From assembly GCA_026706345.1 (NCBI GenBank), contig JAPOYX010000268.1, positions 1 to 64,000 of the forward strand: a stretch of DNA of 64,000 bases. The letters run 5' to 3'. The notes beneath the pieces were generated by a model, which was not told the origin of the DNA, ran no database searches, and saw only the letters and a list, made by a program, of their open reading frames with translations. Source of the DNA: Gemmatimonadota bacterium. GTDB lineage: Bacteria; JAAXHH01. This document shows, piece after piece, positions 8,539 to 17,106 of the stretch. Positions within the stretch are counted from its first letter, which is position 1. Every line of letters starts with the position of its first letter. A program made the position numbers and the translations under genes.

Positions 8539-9351
8539 TCAAGCCGGGCCCCGCATGTCGAGGATCTGAATGGCCGAGCCCGCTTCCAGCGCGCCAGGGG
8601 ACCGGTGCACGGCGTTCTGGCCGAATGCCGGACTCGGACCACCGAGCCTGCGGTAGGTCGCCAGCGTTCTCAGCGGCTCCTTGCCCGGCGTTCCGGTCTC
8701 CTGCTCGACCAGGGTCGTGGCGCACCGGCCGCAGGGTTTCACCAGGTCGAGTTCCACCTCCCCGACGCGAACACGCTTCCACGTGTCTTCCGCGTAGGGC
8801 GGACAGTCGGCCACGACGACATTGGGCCGGAAGCGGTTCATGCGGATGGGTTCCGGCAGCCGCGCGTTCAGGTCCGCCAGGGAGGCTTCCGAGATCATCA
8901 GCAGAGGAAAGCCGTCCGCAAAACCCACCTGGTCGCCGGACCGGGGCGCATAATCCGGATCCACGGGCCGCACGAAATCCGGTTTGAAATACAGCAGGCG
9001 GCAGGATGTATCCAGGTACGTACCGAACCACTCCGCGGCATCGCTTCCCTGGTCGACCCCGTCGCAGGGATCTCCCCATACTTCCACGTTTCGGACGTCA
9101 CCCTCTTCCATACGCGGCACCGGCAGATCCTCCATTCCCGGCGCCGAAAGGGCCAGCCCTCCTTCTGCCAGGGTGGGCTGTACGAGGGCAAGGGCGGGCA
9201 TTTCACGCTGGGTGAGCATCCCGCCGCCGTCGCCGACGACGACCCACGACCGGTCGTCGCGGATTCCCCGGGCGTCGAGCTCCGCCCGCGACAGTTCGTG
9301 GCCGGCGCAGGACTTGATGGGATAGACGTGGAGGGAGGAAATGTAGGGCAT
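8539..9351 (-). CDS. MOSC-domain protein (YcbX/mARC-like)
   Basis: 270 residues: an N-terminal MOSC beta-barrel domain (ISSLHVYPIKSCAGHEL, LDARGIRDDRSWVVV) followed by a MOSC domain with the conserved KPCGRCATTLVE block. The Cys in this block binds the molybdenum cofactor in mARC-type enzymes. The family reduces N-hydroxylated compounds. The ferredoxin domain found at the C-terminus of E. coli YcbX is missing, so a separate electron donor would be needed. Ten bases separate it from the SDR stop upstream. Confidence 0.85.
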   Translation of the reverse strand: MPYISSLHVYPIKSCAGHELSRAELDARGIRDDRSWVVVGDGGGMLTQREMPALALVQPTLAEGGLALSAPGMEDLPVPRMEEGDVRNVEVWGDPCDGVDQGSDAAEWFGTYLDTSCRLLYFKPDFVRPVDPDYAPRSGDQVGFADGFPLLMISEASLADLNARLPEPIRMNRFRPNVVVADCPPYAEDTWKRVRVGEVELDLVKPCGRCATTLVEQETGTPGKEPLRTLATYRRLGGPSPAFGQNAVHRSPGALEAGSAIQILDMRGPA

Positions 9352-9361
9352 CGTAGTACCT

Positions 9362-10081
9362 TTATGATTGGTTGTTACGCGACGGACGCTTGTGGACGAT
9401 CTGCGTGCGCTGCGGTTTGATGACGATCTGCGTGATCACCGTCCCTTCCCGCTGCTCCACGGCCTGGGCGACGGCATCAGCCACGCATTCCGGCGTGATG
9501 TGGGCATCGGGCGCTTCGCCGGGCTCGAAGTCGGTTCCGTCATAGAAAGGTGTCCGGGTCATGTCGGGATACAGGGTTACCACCCGGACGCCGCTCTTCC
9601 GCACCTCGCTGAAGAGCGCCTGCCCGAACTGGTGGAGGCCGGCCTTCGTCGCGCCATAGGCGGCGCCAAAGGATCCCGGGTTCAGCGCCGCCGTTGAGGC
9701 GATGTTGACGATGTACCCCCGCGATCTCTCCAGGTGCCGCAGGGTCGCCCTGGCCAGGACCATGGGCGCGATCAGGTTGGTCTGCACCATGCGTTCGATC
9801 CGGTCGGGCGCCATGGCAGCGTGGGGACCGAAGTAACCGACACCGGCGTTGTTGACCAGGATCTTCAGGCCCCCGGCCGCTCTGAGCAGCGCCTCGGTAC
9901 TTTCCAGCAAGACCCGGGTGTCGGTGACGTCGCAGGTGACCGGGTGGTACCGGTCGTGGCGGAATGAGGCCTTCCCGTGGTCCCTGGCATATCCGTAGAC
10001 GGCATAGTCCAGTTCGACCAGGCGCCTGGCGATGGCCAGGCCGATTCCGGAGGAAGCGCCGGTTACCAGGGCTACGTCCAT
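9362..10081 (-). CDS. Short-chain dehydrogenase/reductase, photolyase-type operon
   Basis: 239 residues of a classical SDR: cofactor motif TGASSGIG (residues 7-14), NNAG, catalytic Ser in IVNIAST, and the YGATK catalytic Tyr-x-x-x-Lys. The start overlaps the stop of the radical SAM gene by 10 bases, so the two are probably translationally coupled. The C-terminus is basic (PQRTQIVHKRPSRNN). The substrate is unknown. Its position directly behind a spore-photoproduct-lyase homologue and a nucleosidase-like gene suggests a role in processing modified nucleosides or a related product, but that is inference. Confidence 0.85.
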   Translation of the reverse strand: MDVALVTGASSGIGLAIARRLVELDYAVYGYARDHGKASFRHDRYHPVTCDVTDTRVLLESTEALLRAAGGLKILVNNAGVGYFGPHAAMAPDRIERMVQTNLIAPMVLARATLRHLERSRGYIVNIASTAALNPGSFGAAYGATKAGLHQFGQALFSEVRKSGVRVVTLYPDMTRTPFYDGTDFEPGEAPDAHITPECVADAVAQAVEQREGTVITQIVIKPQRTQIVHKRPSRNNQS

Positions 10082-11112
10082 GCGGCGATTTGCTCCTCGT
10101 TGAAGTGGTCGCCCAGGCGTCGGCGCATGAAGGCGGTCATGGCCTCCCGGCGTTCGGCCGGATAGGTCACGGTCGTCCCCTCCTGTACGTATCCGTCGTA
10201 CAGAAGGGGCATATCCCGCCGCTGGCGCTTCATACGCTGGAAATGGTCCTTCGCCATGCGGAAGACGCCCACGGTCACGTCACGAACGGCGGCCGGATCG
10301 ATCCGCCGAAAGACCTCCTCGACCAGTTCTCCGTACATAGACTCCCACGACGGGACGGCCAGGACTGGGTCGAAGCAGAGACGGACCGGCCAGCCGTCCT
10401 CGATAGCCGCCTGAACGGCGTCCAGCCTCTGGCCGAGGGGTGCCGCCCCGTGCTCATAGCGTGCGGCGACCGGTTCGGGGGAGAGCGTCCACGCCAGGAT
10501 GACCCGGTCTGTAGGCGGCAGATCCTTTATCGTCCGGTACGCGGCGCTCTTGGTACGGATTTCGACGAGCAGGTCCGGCTCCTCGCGGGCGAATTCGATC
10601 CACGCGCGGCAATAGGGCACGACCGATTCGAATGCGAGCAGGTCGGTGTCGTACGAGATGCACAGGTAGAACGGCTGCGACGGGTTCGACCGGTCGCGCA
10701 TGCCCTCGCGCGTCGCCGTAAAATAGTCCTCCAGGTTCACGAAGACCACGATATTCGCCGATGGGTACATGCCTTGCAGATAACAGTAGTCGCAGTTGTA
10801 CACGCAGTTGAACATGAGCGTGTTGTAGTAGAAATCCTCGAGGCTGAAGTTCTGGCTGTTCCCCGACCCGTCGTACAGGAACCGGTCCTTCTTCACGGCC
10901 AAGATCAGTTTCATGCTCGCTTTTTGCGGCTGGAACCGCTGCCTCGGACGTGCGAAGACCGCCTTGTAGTCGTCGATTTCCACCACCCGGGCCTTCGCGA
11001 AGCGATCCCGGATGCGACGTGTGATCGGGTAGTCGGCCGCGCCGTGCTCGATGTAGATGTGGGAGAAACTACCCCACCGAGAGGATGTCCCGTAGCCGTT
11101 CAAATTGCGCAT
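10072..11112 (-). CDS. Spore photoproduct lyase-family radical SAM enzyme
   Basis: 346 residues, close to the length of Bacillus SplB. The radical SAM cluster is C-x3-C-x2-C at Cys103, Cys107 and Cys110 (NCVYNCDYCYLQ). A further Cys at 151 (FYLCISYDTD), 41 residues after the last cluster Cys, sits about where SplB has its H-atom donor Cys141 (by-eye alignment from memory). SplB repairs the thymine dimer 5-thyminyl-5,6-dihydrothymine in spore DNA. Nothing else in this window suggests sporulation, so the substrate here may differ. The start overlaps the nucleosidase-like gene by 44 bases and the end overlaps the SDR gene by 10. Confidence 0.85.
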   Translation of the reverse strand: MRNLNGYGTSSRWGSFSHIYIEHGAADYPITRRIRDRFAKARVVEIDDYKAVFARPRQRFQPQKASMKLILAVKKDRFLYDGSGNSQNFSLEDFYYNTLMFNCVYNCDYCYLQGMYPSANIVVFVNLEDYFTATREGMRDRSNPSQPFYLCISYDTDLLAFESVVPYCRAWIEFAREEPDLLVEIRTKSAAYRTIKDLPPTDRVILAWTLSPEPVAARYEHGAAPLGQRLDAVQAAIEDGWPVRLCFDPVLAVPSWESMYGELVEEVFRRIDPAAVRDVTVGVFRMAKDHFQRMKRQRRDMPLLYDGYVQEGTTVTYPAERREAMTAFMRRRLGDHFNEEQIAAWT

Positions 11113-11926
11113 CGCCTTCCTGTTTCGTCTTCACGGAGACGTGGGTAAACCGCGTCAGGTCAGGCATGTCCGACCCGGTGTGAAGCTTGTAGGACCGCAC
11201 CAGGTCGGCCAGCATCCTGTGCCGGCTGACCGTCAGACGCAGCCGGCTTCGTATCTGTTCGACGATCCGGACATCCGCATCGGTCAACACGTCCAGTCCG
11301 CCGTCGGAGACTTTCCTGTAGGCCGCGATGGCCGCTTCGACCTCATCCAGGGATCCCGCGATCAGGCCGGCCACCCTGTTCTTGTCGAATCGCCGCGTTT
11401 CCAGGTGGTCGGAAACGACTTTCACGCACCCGATCCGATGAGGTGGGAGGAAGGTCGCCGCCGCCTGGTAGAATCCGGCCGCCTCCATGTCGACCAAGCC
11501 CGGTTCCACGCCGTCGGCATCCGCCCGGTCCAGGGGGCGTTCCACGGTTGTGAGCGGAGATTCCGCCAGGGGCGTCCTCGCCAGCAGGTCGGGATAGAAG
11601 GACCGGCTCGTGCTCCTTTCCGTGATCTTGTTCGCGAGAAACCGGTCTCCCTCCGAGACGGGGCCTTCCCCCGCCTTCTGCGTATGGCCGGCGATGCCGA
11701 GGTTGAAAATGACCGCTCGCGCCCTGTCCTCAACCCGCGCGATGAGCAAGGTGGTCGCGATGGCGGACTTCATGCTTCCCGGGCCCGTGACGGTGAGCCA
11801 GGTATCGTCCCGCCGGAAAACGGGCAGGGCGAAGGAAGCGTCCTGCTTCAGGCGGAACCGCTCGATAGCCGGGCGCGCTTCAGGATGCAGGGCGACGGCG
11901 AGTAGGATCGGCATAGAAGGTTCCAT
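11069..11926 (-). CDS. Nucleosidase/phosphorylase-superfamily protein
   Basis: 285 residues from ATG 11926; a second ATG five codons on (MPILLAVAL) is also possible. The N-terminal two thirds resemble MTA/SAH nucleosidase and purine nucleoside phosphorylase folds: VTGPGSMKSA, IFNLGIAGH, and the signature VDMEAAGFYQAA with the catalytic-type Asp in VKVVSDHLE. Residues about 200-285 are an extra helical, basic segment (SRLRLTVSRHRMLADLVRSYK) not normal for the family. The reaction is probably cleavage of an N-glycosidic bond, but the substrate is unknown. It leads a three-gene overlapping set with the radical SAM and SDR genes. Confidence 0.75.
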   Translation of the reverse strand: MEPSMPILLAVALHPEARPAIERFRLKQDASFALPVFRRDDTWLTVTGPGSMKSAIATTLLIARVEDRARAVIFNLGIAGHTQKAGEGPVSEGDRFLANKITERSTSRSFYPDLLARTPLAESPLTTVERPLDRADADGVEPGLVDMEAAGFYQAAATFLPPHRIGCVKVVSDHLETRRFDKNRVAGLIAGSLDEVEAAIAAYRKVSDGGLDVLTDADVRIVEQIRSRLRLTVSRHRMLADLVRSYKLHTGSDMPDLTRFTHVSVKTKQEGDAQFERLRDILSVG

Positions 11927-11943
11927 TGCGTAAAGGTCAGGCC

Positions 11944-12567
11944 CTACCTGGGCTCGATGACGAGCCGGCCGTCTTCGATCTTCACGGACTTCACCAGCCG
12001 TAAGAACCGCTCCAGGAACGGATCCCGGTAAAGGGCGTCGACCAGGTTGTTCTTCCGGATTTCATGCATGAACTCATCGGGGAGGTTCCTGCCGGCCACC
12101 TCCAGCCGGTCGATGGTGACCTCCAGCCGATCGTCCTTCATCTCGACGGCGATTTCTCCGGTGCCGTTCAGGTACCTGCCCTCGAATCGATCGTTGAACA
12201 GGCCGAGTGGCACGCTGATCTCGGCCTGCAGCTTGTCGTCCCGGATGTCCACGCGGGCCATCCCGTGGAGTTCCCGGAACAGGTCTTCATACTCCAGGAG
12301 CGCATTGATATCCTCCGCCGACAGCGAAAAACTGCCGGTTTCCTCGCCCTGCTCGAGGGCGGCGACGTAATCCATGAACCGTTCGATGACCGACTGCGCT
12401 GCATCCCGGCCCTTCTCCGCGCGGGCGAACTCGCGGGGCTCCGGGCTCGTGTAGGTCTCGACCAGCTCATCGCTCGCCTGGAGCATGAAATAGTAGGCTG
12501 CGCCGGCGATTACGGCGAGCAGTATGATCGTGGACAGGCATCCGCCCACCCAGTATCTGGCTTTCAT
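11944..12567 (-). CDS. Membrane-anchored hypothetical protein
   Basis: 207 residues with one N-terminal membrane segment (about residues 9-29; a Cys at 10 lies within it but not in a convincing lipobox). The rest is predicted outside the cytoplasm and contains FSLSAEDINALLEYED, a block reminiscent of the YpmS/DUF2140-type lipid-binding-like family, then paired beta strands (AEISVPLGLF, GEIAVEMKDDRLEVTIDRLEV). The function is unknown. Its start overlaps the amidohydrolase stop by 4 bases, so the two are cotranslated. Confidence 0.7.
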   Translation of the reverse strand: MKARYWVGGCLSTIILLAVIAGAAYYFMLQASDELVETYTSPEPREFARAEKGRDAAQSVIERFMDYVAALEQGEETGSFSLSAEDINALLEYEDLFRELHGMARVDIRDDKLQAEISVPLGLFNDRFEGRYLNGTGEIAVEMKDDRLEVTIDRLEVAGRNLPDEFMHEIRKNNLVDALYRDPFLERFLRLVKSVKIEDGRLVIEPR

Positions 12568-13748
12568 AACGCTTCTTCCCGTGGTTGACGTTCAGCGGAC
12601 TTCCGCTCAAATACGATTCCTCCGTCCAGCAAGGTCATCACGCAGGTCAGGCGACGGGGCCACCTCCGGGTGTCTCCATGCGAATCGCTGAATTCGAAGT
12701 CGCCCTCCTCCAGTTCGAAGACCGCCACGTCGGCGGCTGCACCCGGACGAAGCGTGCCGAGTTCGCTTCTCCCGATCGCGGTGGCGGGTATAGCGGTGGT
12801 ACTCCGTACGATGTCCACGAGGGGCATGCCCAGGTTCAGCATCTTGGACATGGTGGTCGGCAGATCGAAAACCGGTCCGTTGACGTTTACGGTGTACAGG
12901 TCCGTGCTGATAGCGTCCGGGAAGAACCCCTGTTCGAAGGCCGCCTTGGCCACGTCGAAGCTGAAGCTTCCGGCGCCGTGGCCCACGTCCATCAGGATGC
13001 CCAGGGACCGCCCCTCGATGACGTCCTCCCAAACGGCCCGGTGGTCGTCCAGTATGCCATGGGGATGGCCGTGATAGGCGTGGGTGATGATGTCGCCCGG
13101 CCGAAGCAGATCCATGATGCCGCCCAGCGGACAGGGCGTATTGCCCACGTGGACCATGACGGGGACGTCCGCCTGATCCGCCGCCTCGACGGCGAGGCGC
13201 ATAGGTTCGATCCCGTTGTCACCGATGAGATGCCGGCCCATGCGCACCTTGATGCCGGTCATCAGGTCCCGGTTCCCCGCGACGGCGGCCACGGACCGGT
13301 CCACGTCCACGAACCGCAGGCTGGCCAGTTCAGGCGTGCCCGCCGTCGGGATGCCCACGCTGGAGATGTTAGAAAAACCGAAGACCCGGGTCCGGGATGG
13401 CTCCGCCACGTTGCGTCGGAATGCCTCCTGGCTGGGCCAGCTCGAGCTGCCGGCGTCTACGATGGCCGTTACCCCGGTGGAAGGACAGATGTCGTCCGGA
13501 ACCAGGCCGATGTCGGTGAATCCCCAGCATATGTGGGCGTGCAGGTCGACCAGGCCGGGGAAGACGTACCGGCCGGTTACGTCGACGACGCGGTGGCCTT
13601 CCGCGGGCAAGCCGTCGCCGACGGCCGAAATCGAACCGGCGCGAATCGCTACATCGCATACCCGGTACAGATCCTGCGACGGATCCACCACAATCCCGCC
13701 GCGGAGCAACAGGTCCCGGCGGTCTCCGGATCCGGATAAGGAGGACAT
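12564..13748 (-). CDS. Amidohydrolase/deacetylase-family metallohydrolase
   Basis: 394 residues of the amidohydrolase superfamily. The metal motif is VDLHAHICWG (His70, His72). A probable carboxylated or bridging Lys lies in TGIKVRMGRH, further His ligands in VMVHVGN and ITHAYHG, and the catalytic Asp in ISTDLYTVN. The N- and C-terminal strands form the usual small beta-sandwich, with LGTLRPGAAADVAVFE near the end. The family includes enamidases, dihydroorotase-like enzymes and D-amino-acid deacetylases. The exact substrate cannot be read. The stop overlaps the start of the anchored hypothetical gene (ATGA). Confidence 0.85.
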   Translation of the reverse strand: MSSLSGSGDRRDLLLRGGIVVDPSQDLYRVCDVAIRAGSISAVGDGLPAEGHRVVDVTGRYVFPGLVDLHAHICWGFTDIGLVPDDICPSTGVTAIVDAGSSSWPSQEAFRRNVAEPSRTRVFGFSNISSVGIPTAGTPELASLRFVDVDRSVAAVAGNRDLMTGIKVRMGRHLIGDNGIEPMRLAVEAADQADVPVMVHVGNTPCPLGGIMDLLRPGDIITHAYHGHPHGILDDHRAVWEDVIEGRSLGILMDVGHGAGSFSFDVAKAAFEQGFFPDAISTDLYTVNVNGPVFDLPTTMSKMLNLGMPLVDIVRSTTAIPATAIGRSELGTLRPGAAADVAVFELEEGDFEFSDSHGDTRRWPRRLTCVMTLLDGGIVFERKSAERQPREEAL

Positions 13749-13755
13749 GCGCGGA

Positions 13756-14661
13756 TCAGTGTTCGCGGACAGGTTGCTGTTCCTTTTCGTTTTTCAGGGG
13801 ATTGTCCTTAAGCGGCGGCAGCATGTTCTTAATCTGCCTGAACCGTTCCGAATCAGCGGTCAGCCCATCCAGGACCGGCAGAGCGGCGATCTGCTTACGG
13901 GTGTTTTCGACACGTTCCCTGCTCGGTGGATGGGTCGCGAACAGGGAAGCCAGCGCGCCGGGTTCGCGGTCATTGATCGCCAGGAGTTTCTCGAAAAACA
14001 CCGTGACGCCCCCGGGATCATAACCGGCCTCACGCAGGTTCACCACCGCCAGGGCGTCCGCTTCCCGTTCCGCCTGGCGGGAATAGTGCAACATGGAGAG
14101 AATGCCGCCGACACCCGCCAGTTGCGATGCGACACGCTGGACGCCCGTGGGGTTTCTACCCGATATCATGCCCAGGATGATCTCCAGCCCGAGTTGCCGG
14201 GTCAGAGCCTTGGCGCCGTGGCGCCCGGCCACGTGGCCGATCTCGTGGGCGATCACCCCCGCCAGTTCCGATTCGGTGCCAGCGATGGAAATGAGGCCGC
14301 GGTTGACGTAGAGATACCCGCCGGGCAGGGCAAAGGCGTTGACTTCATCGGTATCCACGACTTTTATGTAGTATGGTATGTTCGATCGCTTGCAATGCCG
14401 GACGAGGATCTGACCCAATTCGTCGACGTAGCGGACCACCTCCGGGTCCGTGTACAGCTTGACCTCTCTTTCGATCTCTTTCGAAAACTCGCGTCCGAGC
14501 GCGATTTCATCCGCGTCGGAGAGGATGTTGATGTTCTGAAAGGCACTCCCGCAGCCAGAGGTCGTCAGCAGCAGGAGGAAGATCGACGCTACGGCCGGTT
14601 TGAGCGACAGGGACCGGGGCAGGCCCATGAGTGCATGTCGAATCAGCGCGTGGAGTTTCAT
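13756..14661 (-). CDS. M48-family metalloprotease, lipoprotein
   Basis: 301 residues. The signal peptide has a good lipobox, TTSGC with Cys37, so it is likely anchored to a membrane facing the periplasm. The zinc motif HEIGH is at 139-143, and the third ligand is probably the Glu in RQAEREADALAV. VNAFALPGGYLYVNRGL is typical of the BepA/LoiP branch of M48. These proteases degrade misassembled outer-membrane proteins. Eight bases separate it from the amidohydrolase start downstream. Confidence 0.9.
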   Translation of the reverse strand: MKLHALIRHALMGLPRSLSLKPAVASIFLLLLTTSGCGSAFQNINILSDADEIALGREFSKEIEREVKLYTDPEVVRYVDELGQILVRHCKRSNIPYYIKVVDTDEVNAFALPGGYLYVNRGLISIAGTESELAGVIAHEIGHVAGRHGAKALTRQLGLEIILGMISGRNPTGVQRVASQLAGVGGILSMLHYSRQAEREADALAVVNLREAGYDPGGVTVFFEKLLAINDREPGALASLFATHPPSRERVENTRKQIAALPVLDGLTADSERFRQIKNMLPPLKDNPLKNEKEQQPVREH

Positions 14662-14847
14662 CGCGAATCACACCGGAATCCGGGACGTGCCGGGAACGGA
14701 ACGGGATACGGACTGACCACGGTTGCGGGGTGCAGAGACGGACGGTTTCTGCGCATTGAAGATACGAAACCTCGAACCCGCGAGCAATCGGAAAAGACCG
14801 AACGAAAACAGCCGGCCGCGTATCGACTCACGCACTTTTCAAAGGCG

Positions 14848-14885
14848 ATGGATTCGCAGAACGATTATGGATTCGCAGAACGATT
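14848..14885 (+). repeat. 19-bp tandem duplication over the kinase start codon
   Basis: Two identical 19-base copies, 14848-14866 and 14867-14885, each beginning ATGGATTCGCAG. The first copy's ATG lies behind AAAGGCG, a plausible ribosome site, but is out of frame with the kinase and ends after 21 codons. The second ATG is in frame but has no ribosome site of its own. Confidence 0.9.
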
Positions 14886-15925
14886 GGGAAGCGTCGCCGC
14901 GACGCGACGGTGAATCCCCGGACCTGGCTGCCATGGCGCGTTACCTCGCCCGGCTGGCCGGAGACGGACACGCGTTCGCCGCCGGGCAAAGCCATATACG
15001 GCCGCTGGGAGGCGGGTTCAACAACCGTATATACGAGGTAAATACCGACGGCGGCATCTACCTGGTCAAGGTATATCCGGCCGATCGCGGTCAGCGCCTG
15101 GAACGGGAATATGCCACGATGAAACGGCTCTCCTTCCTGGAAGCCGTGCCGGAAGCCGTAACCGGCGATCCGTGGGCCGTGGAGTTGAAAGCGCCCGTGC
15201 TTATCTACGAGAAACTACCCGGGGCAGCGGTGAAACCCGCAAGCATGACCCGGGAAGAGTTGAGCCTGCTCCTGGAAATCATGCACGCGGTGCACGGGAT
15301 TTCGGACCCTGGCGATTCCGCCCTGGGCCGGCCGGCCGGACCGGCCCGTCCCCGGGACTGTCTCGATTTCATGGACGAAACCATGCATGCCATGGCAACG
15401 AGCGCCGCCATGAGCGACCCGCCGTTCCGCGAGGCCCTGGACCGGCTGCGCGACCTGAGACGATGCCTGGACATGATGGATCTGAAGCCGGCGTTATGGG
15501 CGGATTGCCCGCCCTGTCTGTGTCATGGAGACTTCCGGCCGGCCAACGTGATCAGGGCTGGTGCGGAACGCATCGGCCTGGTCGACTGGGAGCACGCGGG
15601 GATCATGGACCCGCTCTTCGAGGTCGCCGGTTTTTTCTGGCATCCGGAAAGCGCGGTCCTGGAAGCGGGCTTGCGGGAAGAGGCCATCGGAGATTACTGT
15701 GAACGTAGTGCCGATCCCCACGCTATCGAGAAGATGGCGGTGTACCAGTCCATACTCCCCGTGCAGTGGTGCGTGCGGATCCTGTCTCTGATCGAAGGTT
15801 ACGACCGGGAGGCGGTCCAGCCCTGGAGCGAACGCCGGCCGCCGGAGTCGCTGTGGGACGACCTGGACCGGTACATCGGGCTGGCTGCCGAGAGACTGGG
15901 CGCAACGCTGCGGGGCCCGGCTTGA
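14867..15925 (+). CDS. APH-family phosphotransferase
   Basis: 352 residues from ATG 14867, the last Met before the conserved region. It has a protein-kinase-like fold: an N-lobe IRPLGGGFNNRIYEV glycine loop and YLVKVYP Lys, then Brenner's motif CHGDFRPANVI (His220) and VDWEHAGIMDP for metal binding. It is related to aminoglycoside and choline/homoserine kinases; the substrate is unknown. The start region carries a 19-bp tandem duplication that separates the likely ribosome site from the in-frame ATG, so expression may be reduced or the start may be further upstream. The 3' end faces era. Confidence 0.8.
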   Translation: MDSQNDWEASPRRDGESPDLAAMARYLARLAGDGHAFAAGQSHIRPLGGGFNNRIYEVNTDGGIYLVKVYPADRGQRLEREYATMKRLSFLEAVPEAVTGDPWAVELKAPVLIYEKLPGAAVKPASMTREELSLLLEIMHAVHGISDPGDSALGRPAGPARPRDCLDFMDETMHAMATSAAMSDPPFREALDRLRDLRRCLDMMDLKPALWADCPPCLCHGDFRPANVIRAGAERIGLVDWEHAGIMDPLFEVAGFFWHPESAVLEAGLREEAIGDYCERSADPHAIEKMAVYQSILPVQWCVRILSLIEGYDREAVQPWSERRPPESLWDDLDRYIGLAAERLGATLRGPA

Positions 15926-15970
15926 CACTCCGGCCCGCCAGACGCCTCTTTGTGTACCCGGGCGCACTCG

Positions 15971-16900
15971 TCACCTCCTCGTGTACCCCAGCCGCCTCAA
16001 CTCCTGCTCATTCTTTCGCCAGGAGGGCCGGACCCTGACCCGCAGGTCGAGATAGACGGGGCGGTCCAGGAAATCGACGACGGCCTTCCTCGCGGACGTG
16101 CCGATGTGTTTAAGCATGCGCCCGTTTTTTCCGATGACGATGCCCTTCTGGGAAGATCGCTCGATAATGATACTCGCCTGGATGAAGGCCGTACCATTGG
16201 GCCGGTCCGTAAAATCCTCCACGATCACGGCCGACGCGTAGGGCAGTTCTTCGCGGACGGCGAGGAACAGATGCTCCCGGATGATTTCTCCCACGAAAAA
16301 CCGTTCCGGCTGGTCGGTGAGCATGTCTTCGGGGTAGAGCGCCGGACCCGGCGGGAGCGCGCGGATGACGGCGGACAGCAGCGGTTCGAGGCCGTCACCC
16401 TCGAGGGCGGACACGGGCACGATTTCGGTGAAGGGGAAGCGGTTGGCGGCCTGGTCGATCAGGGGCAGCAGGGAAGTTCTGGACGTCCGGTCTATCTTGT
16501 TTATCGCCAGGATCACGGGACCGCGGCTCTGTTCGAGGAAGCCGACGACCCGGTCGTCGAGGTCGCGGGCGAACCGGGTGGCGTCCACGATGGCCACGGC
16601 GGTGTCCGAATCGTGCAGGGTATGGACCGCGGACTGCAGCATGTATTCCTGGAGCCGGTAGCCGGGTTCGAGCAGGCCGGGCGTATCCAGGAACAGGAGC
16701 TGGCAGGTCTCTTTCGTCAGAATGCCCAGTACCCGTTGGCGGGTGGTCTGGGGCCGTGGCGTCACGATGGACAGCCGATGCTGCAGCAACGCGTTCATCA
16801 GGGTGGATTTGCCCACGTTCGGTTTCCCGACCAGGGCCACAAACCCCGCGCGATGCGGTCCGTCGCCGACAGCGCCTGCCATCTGCCCGGTGGGTTCCAT
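15971..16900 (-). CDS. era: GTPase Era, ribosome assembly
   Basis: 309 residues from ATG 16898-16900, chosen for the AAAGGACA ribosome site just upstream and because the reading frame further upstream crosses a repeat spacer. G motifs: GKPNVGKS (25-32), DTPG, NKID, SAL. The C-terminal KH domain has the GKNGRMLKHIG loop. Era binds the 3' end of 16S rRNA and the 30S subunit during maturation. The length matches the family (about 300). Confidence 0.95.
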   Translation of the reverse strand: MEPTGQMAGAVGDGPHRAGFVALVGKPNVGKSTLMNALLQHRLSIVTPRPQTTRQRVLGILTKETCQLLFLDTPGLLEPGYRLQEYMLQSAVHTLHDSDTAVAIVDATRFARDLDDRVVGFLEQSRGPVILAINKIDRTSRTSLLPLIDQAANRFPFTEIVPVSALEGDGLEPLLSAVIRALPPGPALYPEDMLTDQPERFFVGEIIREHLFLAVREELPYASAVIVEDFTDRPNGTAFIQASIIIERSSQKGIVIGKNGRMLKHIGTSARKAVVDFLDRPVYLDLRVRVRPSWRKNEQELRRLGYTRR

Positions 16901-16945
16901 GAGATGCTGTCCTTTACGGTACCGCTTATTCACCTGTGTTTCAAT

Positions 16946-16981
16946 ACACCTGCATGTAACGCTACACCTATACGTAACGCT
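16946..16981. repeat. 18-bp direct repeat in the era/aminotransferase spacer
   Basis: Two imperfect 18-base units starting at 16946 and 16964, both of the form ACACCT-N6-TAACGCT. A degenerate third partial copy lies just before them. The repeat sits between the divergent era and aminotransferase genes. Confidence 0.65.
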
Positions 16982-17106
16982 TCGTCCGGAAAAGAAAAAG
17001 GACTGTTTCATTTCCCTCTGCCGGTTTTGCGGCCAATGGGTGTATATTGGAGCACGACTTCGGCATCCGTACGATGTTCGGCCTTATCACAGGAGAACAA
17101 CGCGCT

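Noticed and set aside
6894-8987. Long plus-strand open frame (697 codons) opposite the ceramidase-like and MOSC genes
   Set aside because: It is an antisense shadow typical of high-GC DNA; the minus-strand genes have clear family motifs and this frame has none.
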